This document shows, in pieces, positions 1-4,424 of a DNA stretch of 5,388 nucleotides. The translations under genes and the position numbers were made by a program. The DNA comes from Chloroflexota bacterium (GTDB lineage Bacteria; Chloroflexota; Anaerolineae; B4-G1): the NCBI GenBank assembly GCA_003648085.1, contig QMOC01000222.1:1-5388 (forward strand), written 5' to 3'. The notes below the pieces were generated by a model. That model worked only from the letters and a program-made list of their open reading frames with translations, did no database searches and had not been told where the DNA came from. Position 1 is the stretch's first letter. Each line of letters begins with the position of its first letter.

Positions 1-306
1 GTGATGTTCGGGCTGGGCGGGGTGTATGTGGAGGTTTTCGAGGACGTCGCTTTTCGCCTGGCCCCGCTGACCCGCGAGGAGGCCGAGGAGATGATCTCCG
101 AGGTACGGGGGAGCCGCCTGCTGCAGGGCGTGCGTGGCCAGGCACCGGCGGACGTAGGGGCGGTGGTCGAGGCGCTGCTGGGCTTGTCGCGCCTTCTGGT
201 CGAATGCCCCGAAGTTGCGGAGATTGACGTCAATCCATTGCTCGTGTTCGAACACGGCGTGGCAGCGGTGGACGCGCGGGTGGTAGTGGATCGGCAGAAA
301 ACTTGA
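1..306 (+). CDS. C-terminal fragment of an ATP-grasp acyl-CoA synthetase (ADP-forming acetate--CoA ligase family), truncated by the window edge
   Basis: Only the last 101 codons are present, ending at TGA 304-306. The frame is open to base 1, and the GTG and ATG at the left edge are internal codons, because the segment begins inside a conserved family stretch (FGLGG, residues 3-7). The remainder matches the C-terminal part of the ATP-grasp beta domain of ADP-forming acetyl-CoA synthetases and related protein acetyltransferase/CoA-ligase proteins. Visible hallmarks are a FRLAPLT segment (18-24), a LLQGVRG segment (40-46) and the EIDVNPLLV block (74-82). By analogy with succinyl-CoA synthetase beta, N78 and D91 (in AVDAR) would help bind Mg-nucleotide. 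The family interconverts acyl-CoA + ADP + Pi with acid + CoA + ATP in the cytosol. Substrate cannot be judged from this fragment, nor whether the alpha (CoA-binding) part is fused upstream. The next gene starts 33 bases downstream but has its own promoter. Confidence 0.85.
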   Translation: MMFGLGGVYVEVFEDVAFRLAPLTREEAEEMISEVRGSRLLQGVRGQAPADVGAVVEALLGLSRLLVECPEVAEIDVNPLLVFEHGVAAVDARVVVDRQKT

Positions 307-331
307 CGAAACGGGGCTTTTCCGTTACAAT
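303..331 (+). promoter_or_regulatory. Probable sigma70-type promoter of ffh, giving a leaderless or near-leaderless mRNA
   Basis: TTGACG (303-308) and TACAAT (326-331) are separated by exactly 17 bases, matching the TTGACA-17-TATAAT consensus at 5 of 6 positions in each hexamer. The -35 box contains the TGA stop of the upstream gene. Transcription would be expected to start about 7 bases after the -10 box, near 337-339, while the ffh ATG is at 340. The 5' UTR would thus be zero to a few bases, consistent with the lack of any Shine-Dalgarno-like sequence before ffh. The spacer also holds a small dyad, AACGG (310-314) and CCGTT (322-326). The start site itself is inferred, not seen. Confidence 0.7.
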
Positions 332-339
332 CGCCTGCG

Positions 340-1668
340 ATGTTTGAGAACCTGACCGACAAACTCCAGGCTGTCTTTCGGCGGTTGGGCAGGCGTGGTA
401 TCCTGCGCGAGGCCGACGTAGATCAGGTGCTGCGCGAGATTCGCCTGGCTTTGCTGGAAGCCGATGTACATTATAAAGTGGTCAAAGACTTCATCGGCCG
501 CGTGCGCGAGCGGGCCATCGGCGCCGAGATCACCAAAAGTCTCAGCCCGGCCCAGATGGTGATCAAAATTGTCCACGAGGAACTGATTAAGACGCTGGGC
601 GAACCGGGGCGGTTGGAACTGAAAGGATCTGTGCCCTATGTCGTTATGCTGGTCGGCCTGCAGGGTTCGGGTAAGACGACGACGGTGGCGAAACTGGCCC
701 GCTATCTCAAACATAGCGGTCATCTGCCCCTGATGGTTGCCGGTGACACCTATCGCCCGGCCGCCATCAGGCAACTGGAGGTGTTGGGTCGCCAACTGGA
801 TCTGCCGGTTCATAGCGAAGGACAGCAGGTCCTGCCACCCAAAATCTGCGCTAACGGCGTCCGCGAAGCACGCCGGCGGGGCTACGATGTAGTCGTACTC
901 GACACGGCCGGCCGCCTCCAGATTGACGATGAGATGATGGCCGAACTGGAGGCGGTCAAGCGGGCAACGAAGCCGGTCGAGACGCTCCTGGTGGCCGACG
1001 CGATGACGGGGCAGGAGGCAGTGAACATCGCGGCCGGCTTCCACGAGCGCCTCGGGCTGACCGGGTTGATCCTGACCAAAGTGGATGGCGACGCTCGCGG
1101 GGGGGCGGCCATCAGCATGCGGGCCGTCACCGGTGTGCCGATCAAGTTTCTGGGCACCGGAGAGAAGACCGACGCGCTGGAGGTTTTCCATCCCGACCGC
1201 TTGGCCTCCCGTATCCTGGGGATGGGGGATGTGCTGACGCTCATCGAGCGGGCGGAGGCCGCCTTCGACGAGGAGCAGGCCGAGCGGTTGGAGCGCAAGT
1301 TACTCGAGGCCAGTTTCGACCTGGAGGATTTCCTGGAGCAACTGCGGCAGGTCAGGAAGATGGGGCCGCTGAGCCAGATTCTCGACCTGGTGCCTGGGAT
1401 GGGAAAGTTGGTTCGGGATGTCTCGCCTGAGATCACCGACCGGCAATTCAAGCACGTTGAGGCAATTATCCTCTCAATGACACCAGAGGAACGGCGCAAT
1501 CCACGCATCATCAACGGCAGCCGCAGGAAGCGCATCGCGCGGGGTAGCGGCACGACGGTGCAGGAGGTGAACGCGCTGCTCAAGCAGTTCCGCCAGATGC
1601 AGCGGATGATGAAGCAACTGGGGACGGGGAAGGGAGGCCTGCGGGGGCTGATGCGGATGTTTGGGTAG
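340..1668 (+). CDS. ffh: Signal recognition particle protein Ffh (SRP54 GTPase)
   Basis: The 442-residue product has the normal length for bacterial Ffh. It binds signal sequences of nascent membrane proteins as they leave the ribosome and, with SRP RNA and the receptor FtsY, delivers them to the membrane translocase in a GTP-dependent cycle. The N domain is a helical bundle (about 1-90). The G domain (about 98-295) carries the P-loop GLQGSGKTT (106-114), DTYRPAA (136-142), DTAGR (188-192), TKVDG (246-250) and the GTGEK closing loop (272-276). The methionine-rich M domain (about 300-442) contains the SRP-RNA-binding region around RIARGSGTTVQEVNALLKQF (398-417), followed by QMQRMMKQL. The ATG at 340 gives the standard MFENLTDKL start. 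No ribosome-binding site precedes it, and the promoter described at 303-331 implies leaderless translation. No frameshift or missing catalytic residue is evident. The gene ends at TAG 1666-1668, before a repeat-rich gap. Confidence 0.98.
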   Translation: MFENLTDKLQAVFRRLGRRGILREADVDQVLREIRLALLEADVHYKVVKDFIGRVRERAIGAEITKSLSPAQMVIKIVHEELIKTLGEPGRLELKGSVPYVVMLVGLQGSGKTTTVAKLARYLKHSGHLPLMVAGDTYRPAAIRQLEVLGRQLDLPVHSEGQQVLPPKICANGVREARRRGYDVVVLDTAGRLQIDDEMMAELEAVKRATKPVETLLVADAMTGQEAVNIAAGFHERLGLTGLILTKVDGDARGGAAISMRAVTGVPIKFLGTGEKTDALEVFHPDRLASRILGMGDVLTLIERAEAAFDEEQAERLERKLLEASFDLEDFLEQLRQVRKMGPLSQILDLVPGMGKLVRDVSPEITDRQFKHVEAIILSMTPEERRNPRIINGSRRKRIARGSGTTVQEVNALLKQFRQMQRMMKQLGTGKGGLRGLMRMFG

Positions 1669-1696
1669 GAGGCAAGAGGCAGGGAGCAGGAGACAA
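1669..1696 (+). repeat. Short tandem array with 7-nt period, purine-rich (consensus GAGGCAR)
   Basis: Directly after the ffh stop codon, four degenerate heptamers run in exact register: GAGGCAA, GAGGCAG, GGAGCAG, GAGACAA. A weaker purine-rich continuation reaches about 1703. The period is not a multiple of three and the array is non-coding. Similar short heptamer arrays are known between genes in some cyanobacteria and Chloroflexota. Any function, such as effects on the 3' end of the ffh mRNA, is unknown. No intrinsic terminator with a U-tract is visible after ffh. Confidence 0.6.
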
Positions 1697-1713
1697 GGAC
1701 GGAAGCGTACTTA

Positions 1714-1742
1714 TTGAGCGGTGAAACGATACCGGTTCTACT
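1714..1742 (+). promoter_or_regulatory. Possible promoter for the rpsP-khpA-rimM-dprA block
   Basis: TTGAGC (1714-1719) and TCTACT (1737-1742) are spaced by 17 bases. Each matches the sigma70 consensus at four of six positions. If used, transcription would start near 1749, placing the octamer array at 1746-1791 in the rpsP 5' UTR. The match is weak and rests on spacing alone, so read-through from the ffh promoter is an equal alternative. Confidence 0.3.
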
Positions 1743-1745
1743 GAC

Positions 1746-1791
1746 TATCAATCTATCAACTACCAATTTACCAATCACCAATCTACCAACA
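1746..1791 (+). repeat. Degenerate 8-nt tandem array upstream of rpsP (consensus TACCAATC)
   Basis: Six units follow one another: TATCAATC, TATCAAC, TACCAATT, TACCAATC, ACCAATC, TACCAACA. Two of them have lost one base, so the period slips between 7 and 8. The unit is the reverse complement of the octamer found at 4296-4359, and bases 1760-1776 are the exact reverse complement of 4334-4350. The array is AT-rich compared with the flanking genes and ends 4 bases before the rpsP Shine-Dalgarno sequence (AGGAGG, 1796-1801). Confidence 0.85.
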
Positions 1792-1804
1792 CGACAGGAG
1801 GACT

Positions 1805-2257
1805 ATGGTCAAGATCAGACTGCGCCGTGTAGGCAAGAAAAAGCAACCCAGTTACTGGGTGGTGGTGGCCGATGCGCGAGCCCCACGCGATGGGCGCTTC
1901 ATCGAGGTCATCGGCTTTTACAACCCACGCACCGACCCGGAGACGGTGAGAATTAAAGAAGACCGGGCCTTGCACTGGCTGAGCGTTGGAGCGCAGCCCA
2001 CCGAACCGGTGGCCCGGTTGCTGAAGAAACAGGGCACACTGGCCCGCTTCGAGCGGCTTAAGCAGGGCGAGCCTCTGGAGGCACTGTTGGCCGAGGCGGA
2101 GGAAGCGGCCCAGGCCGCGCCGGAGGTCAGTCCCAAAACCCGCCGAGAGTTGGCAATATCTGCGGCGGAGGAGCCTGCGGAAGAGCCGGCCGTCGAGCCT
2201 GAAATGGAGCCTGTTGAAGTCGGAGAGGAGAGTGAGGAGGGAGAGACGGAAGAGTAG
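1805..2257 (+). CDS. rpsP: 30S ribosomal protein S16 with an acidic C-terminal extension
   Basis: S16 is an early-binding small-subunit protein that stabilises the folding of the 5' domain of 16S rRNA. The core (about 1-88) is unmistakable: [20 protein letters not shown] at the start, [20 protein letters not shown] (21-40), the ERALYWLS-like segment (52-60) and GAQPT (62-66). S16 is usually about 80-100 residues; this one has 150. The extra tail from about residue 89 begins as an alanine/glutamate-rich, probably helical segment and ends in a strongly acidic Glu/Pro-rich stretch (121-150). No domain is recognisable in it, and it looks disordered. The ATG at 1805 is preceded by AGGAGG (1796-1801), a strong but close ribosome-binding site with only 3 bases between. 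It is the first gene of the rpsP-khpA-rimM cluster. Confidence 0.97.
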   Translation: MVKIRLRRVGKKKQPSYWVVVADARAPRDGRFIEVIGFYNPRTDPETVRIKEDRALHWLSVGAQPTEPVARLLKKQGTLARFERLKQGEPLEALLAEAEEAAQAAPEVSPKTRRELAISAAEEPAEEPAVEPEMEPVEVGEESEEGETEE

Positions 2258-2269
2258 CCCGTGTCCCGT

Positions 2270-2297
2270 CGCAGTGGAACTTTGCTCCCCCACTGCG
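2270..2297 (+). promoter_or_regulatory. Hairpin in the rpsP-khpA spacer with a loop complementary to the khpA ribosome-binding site
   Basis: CGCAGTGG (2270-2277) and CCACTGCG (2290-2297) form a perfect 8-bp stem with a 12-base loop. No T-run follows, so this is not a standard intrinsic terminator. The loop contains TTGCTCC (2282-2288), the exact reverse complement of GGAGCAA (2344-2350), which overlaps the Shine-Dalgarno sequence of khpA. In RNA the loop could therefore pair with the ribosome-binding site and form a pseudoknot. The hairpin is seen directly in the sequence. A role as an mRNA-processing or stability element, or as a translational control lowering KhpA relative to S16, is inference. 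It matches no riboswitch or ribosomal leader I recognise. Confidence 0.55.
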
Positions 2298-2352
2298 TCT
2301 CCATACAGTCTATAGGATCTACATCCACTACTCCAGTGAGGGAGGAGCAACT

Positions 2353-2589
2353 ATGGCTTCGCTGAAGGAATTGGTCGAGTTCATCGCCAAGTCGTTGGTA
2401 GATGATCCATCCCAGGTGTATGTCTCCGAGATCGAGGGGGAGACTTCGGTGATCCTGGAACTGCGGGTCGGCCCGGAGGACATGGGCCGTGTAATCGGCA
2501 GGGGTGGGCGCACCGCGAACGCTATGCGCACACTCGTCCGGGTGCTCGCCGCCAAACAAGGGAAGCGAGCCACCCTCGAAATCGTCTAA
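2353..2589 (+). CDS. khpA: KH-domain RNA-binding protein KhpA (YlqC family)
   Basis: This 78-residue protein is a single type II KH domain, the typical size of KhpA. The RNA-binding GxxG loop is at 49-52 within [15 protein letters not shown] (47-61), preceded by the conserved [13 protein letters not shown] strand/helix. In Gram-positive bacteria KhpA pairs with KhpB (EloR/Jag) and binds many small and messenger RNAs, affecting cell elongation and division; its position between rpsP and rimM is conserved widely. The ATG at 2353 follows a strong ribosome-binding site, GGAGGA (2341-2346), 6 bases upstream. That site may be masked by the upstream hairpin loop. The stop codon is 6 bases before the first possible rimM start, so the two are surely co-transcribed. 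Confidence 0.95.
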   Translation: MASLKELVEFIAKSLVDDPSQVYVSEIEGETSVILELRVGPEDMGRVIGRGGRTANAMRTLVRVLAAKQGKRATLEIV

Positions 2590-2595
2590 GCGCCG

Positions 2596-3186
2596 ATGGG
2601 TGGTACCACACAATGTGATAGCGAGGGTGATGGGGGCTCAGGGGAAGTGCATACGCCTGAGCCCCGCTATTTGGCGGTCGGGCGGGTGCTGCGGCCGCAC
2701 GGCGTGCGGGGTGAACTGCGCATTGAAGTTCTCACCGATCACCCCGAACGGCTGCAACAGCACGCCCATTTCTACCTCGCCTCCCCGAACTCCCCTGAAA
2801 CGGTGCGGCGCTATCCGGTCGAGAAGTTGCGCCGATCCAGAAAAGTGCTGCTGCTCAAGTTGGGCGGCTGCGACGATCGGAACGCCGCCGAGGAACTGCG
2901 TGGTCAACTGGTGCAGATACTCTTTGAGGAGGCTGCACCACTTGAGGAAGGTGAGTACTATCACTTTCAACTCATTGGCGTGAAGGTGGAGACGGAAAGC
3001 GGCGAGGCGCTGGGCCGGATAGTCGAAGTGCTGGAGACCAAAGCCAACGACGTCTACGTCGTGCATGGGCCACGGGGCGAGGTGCTCCTGCCAGCGGTGG
3101 AAGACGTGGTGCTTGAACTCGACCTGGAGTTGAAGCGGATGGTGGTGCGCTTGCTGCCGGGCATGTTGGGAGGAGACAACACATGA
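2596..3186 (+). CDS. rimM: Ribosome maturation factor RimM
   Basis: RimM assists late assembly of the 30S head by binding S19 and helping 16S rRNA mature. Two domains are visible. The N-terminal RimM beta-barrel begins at YLAVGRVLRPHGVRGELRIE (25-44) and runs to about residue 112. The PRC barrel (about 119-190) starts at EYYHFQLIG (120-128), with TKANDVYVV (148-156) and LLPAVEDVV (164-172). The ATG at 2596 gives 196 residues, but the first 20 or so (Gly/Ser-rich) are not family-like and no ribosome-binding site precedes it. An in-frame GTG at 2647 would give 179 residues, the usual length, with a G-run (2632-2636) 10 bases upstream, so the true start is uncertain. The stop TGA (3184-3186) overlaps the dprA ATG (3183-3185), indicating translational coupling. 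Confidence 0.95.
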   Translation: MGGTTQCDSEGDGGSGEVHTPEPRYLAVGRVLRPHGVRGELRIEVLTDHPERLQQHAHFYLASPNSPETVRRYPVEKLRRSRKVLLLKLGGCDDRNAAEELRGQLVQILFEEAAPLEEGEYYHFQLIGVKVETESGEALGRIVEVLETKANDVYVVHGPRGEVLLPAVEDVVLELDLELKRMVVRLLPGMLGGDNT

Positions 3187-4292
3187 ACGACCTGCGCTAT
3201 TGGGTTGGATTCAACGTCGTGCGTGGTATCGGCCCCACGCGGCTGCGGGCATTGCTCGATTACTTCGGGGACGCGGAACGGGCCTGGCATGCCCCGGCCG
3301 AGGCGCTGCGCCGCGCCGGACTGGACCGCCGCTCGCTGGAGAATCTGCTGGCGACCCGGGCCACGCTCGATCTGGATCGGGAGTTGGAGCGGATTGCGGC
3401 CGCTGGCGCACAGGTACTCACGTGGGAAAGCCCCGGCTATCCCTGCCTCCTCCGCGAAATCTCCAACCCCCCCCCGGTGCTCTACGTCAAGGGCACGCTG
3501 ACGGAGGACGATGCCTGGGCAGTAGCGGTCGTCGGCACGCGGCGGGCCTCGGCTTACGGGCGGGAGGTGACCCGCCGCCTGACCATAGCACTGGCACGTA
3601 GCGGTATCACCATCGTCAGTGGGCTGGCGCGAGGAATTGATGCTGAGGCGCACCGGGCAGCGCTGAAGGCAGGGGGACGCACTATCGCTGTGCTAGGCTG
3701 CGGCATTGACCGGGTCTACCCTCCGGAGCACCGTGGGCTGGCCGAGGAGATCATCGCGCACGGGGCGCTGGTGAGCGACTATCCACTGGGGACGCCGCCG
3801 GAAGGGGTCAATTTCCCCCCACGCAACCGCATCATTAGCGGGTTGAGTTTGGGCGTGCTCATCACCGAGGCCGGGAAGGGAAGCGGAGCGCTCATCACCG
3901 CCGACTACGCCGCCGAGCAAGGGCGGGATGTCTTCGCCGTGCCGGGTTCTATCCTGATGCGCGGTAGCGCCGGTACCAATGCGCTCATCCAGGAGGGAGC
4001 CAAGTTAGTGCTCGGCCCGGAAGACATCCTGGAGGAACTGAATCTGACGATGGTGGCCGAGCAGATGGAGGCACGTCAGGTGCTCCCGGCCGACGAAACC
4101 GAAGCGGCGCTGTTGACCTACCTCTCAACCGAGCCAACCCACGTGGACGAACTTCGGCAGCAGGTGGGGTTACCCATTGCGCAGGTGACCAGCACGCTGG
4201 CGCTGATGGAGTTGAAGGGGATGGTGCGCCAGGTGGGGGGGATGAAGTACGTCGTGGCTCGCGAGCCGGGCGTGGAGTACGTGGTGGATTAG
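3183..4292 (+). CDS. dprA: DNA-processing protein DprA (Smf), single-stranded DNA-binding RecA loader
   Basis: DprA protects incoming single-stranded DNA during natural transformation and loads RecA on it; it is also widespread in bacteria not known to be competent. The 369-residue length is normal. An N-terminal helical domain with a helix-hairpin-helix-like GIGPTRLRALL (15-25) precedes the Rossmann-type DprA domain (about 78-285). That domain shows VGTRRAS (117-123), GLARGIDAEAH (147-157), GCGIDRVYPPEH (172-183), FPPRNRIISGLS (211-222), EAGKGSGALITADYA (229-243) and VPGSI (253-257). A C-terminal winged-helix domain (about 303-360) follows. The start is set by the ATGA overlap with rimM and a strong ribosome-binding site, GGGAGGAG (3168-3175), 7 bases upstream. 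A run of nine C (3467-3475) encodes Pro residues 96-98 and may be prone to slippage. The position usually held by trmD is taken by this gene. Confidence 0.97.
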   Translation: MNDLRYWVGFNVVRGIGPTRLRALLDYFGDAERAWHAPAEALRRAGLDRRSLENLLATRATLDLDRELERIAAAGAQVLTWESPGYPCLLREISNPPPVLYVKGTLTEDDAWAVAVVGTRRASAYGREVTRRLTIALARSGITIVSGLARGIDAEAHRAALKAGGRTIAVLGCGIDRVYPPEHRGLAEEIIAHGALVSDYPLGTPPEGVNFPPRNRIISGLSLGVLITEAGKGSGALITADYAAEQGRDVFAVPGSILMRGSAGTNALIQEGAKLVLGPEDILEELNLTMVAEQMEARQVLPADETEAALLTYLSTEPTHVDELRQQVGLPIAQVTSTLALMELKGMVRQVGGMKYVVAREPGVEYVVD

Positions 4293-4295
4293 AAG

Positions 4296-4359
4296 TTGGT
4301 AGGTTGGTAAATTGGTAGATTGGTAGATTGGTAGATTGGTAAATTGGTAGATTGGTAGA
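4296..4359 (+). repeat. Perfect-period octamer tandem array downstream of dprA (consensus TTGGTARA)
   Basis: Eight contiguous 8-base units begin at 4296, 4304, 4312, 4320, 4328, 4336, 4344 and 4352. All start with TTGGTA; the last two bases are GA in five units, AA in two and GG in one. The array begins 3 bases after the dprA stop and is non-coding: a period of 8 cycles through all reading frames. On the opposite strand it reads as the same TACCAATC-type unit seen at 1746-1791. Confidence 0.95.
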
Positions 4360-4402
4360 GCGATGGTTGGGACCAACGTACCAGTTTACCAGTTTACCAA
4401 TT
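4342..4402 (+). repeat. Imperfect inverted repeat: octamers fold back on three reversed copies
   Basis: Three reversed units with consensus TACCARTT (4379-4402) follow the direct array. Bases 4342-4359 can pair with 4385-4402 over 18 positions: 15 Watson-Crick pairs plus three that are G-U pairs in + strand RNA (4350/4394, 4352/4392, 4358/4386). The apex holds a second small inverted repeat, GTTGG (4366-4370) and CCAAC (4373-4377). No T-run follows, so it is not a canonical intrinsic terminator, though it could act as a 3' end stabiliser or a Rho-type boundary between dprA and the next gene. That role is inferred. Confidence 0.75.
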
Positions 4403-4413
4403 ACCCATATAGC

Positions 4414-4419
4414 GGAGGG
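4414..4419 (+). promoter_or_regulatory. Ribosome-binding site that fixes a TTG start for the nucleotidyltransferase
   Basis: GGAGGG lies 5 bases before TTG 4425-4427. The next in-frame ATG (4443) falls inside the conserved nucleotide-binding strand (its Met is residue 7, in ALIMAGG), so it would remove the first beta strand. This makes the TTG the likely start. Confidence 0.75.
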
Positions 4420-4424
4420 CAGAA

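Noticed and set aside
1099..1105. Seven-base G run in ffh as a frameshift or sequencing-error site
   Set aside because: The Ffh frame and the conserved DARGGAA segment are intact across it, and runs of this length are unremarkable at this GC content.
2270..2297. Intrinsic transcription terminator after rpsP
   Set aside because: The stem is good, but the following bases (TCTCCATACAG) contain no T-run, and the downstream genes belong to the same conserved cluster.
2282..2309. TTGCTC-16-TACAGT as a promoter for khpA
   Set aside because: The -35 box matches at only three of six positions and lies in the hairpin loop. Co-transcription with rpsP explains khpA expression more simply.
325..2613. 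Several long minus-strand open frames (for example 325-1191, 882-1781, 1775-2350, 1918-2613)
   Set aside because: They lie antisense to ffh, rpsP and khpA, whose protein motifs are unmistakable. Long antisense frames are expected in GC-rich coding DNA, and none shows a recognisable domain.
4296..4402. CRISPR array
   Set aside because: The repeats are 8-base units in direct tandem with no unique spacers, and no cas genes are nearby.
4385..4413. TTTACC-17-TATAGC as a promoter for the nucleotidyltransferase gene
   Set aside because: It has only four of six matches per box, and the -35 lies within the repeat units. The predicted start near 4420 would remove the Shine-Dalgarno sequence (4414-4419) from the mRNA.
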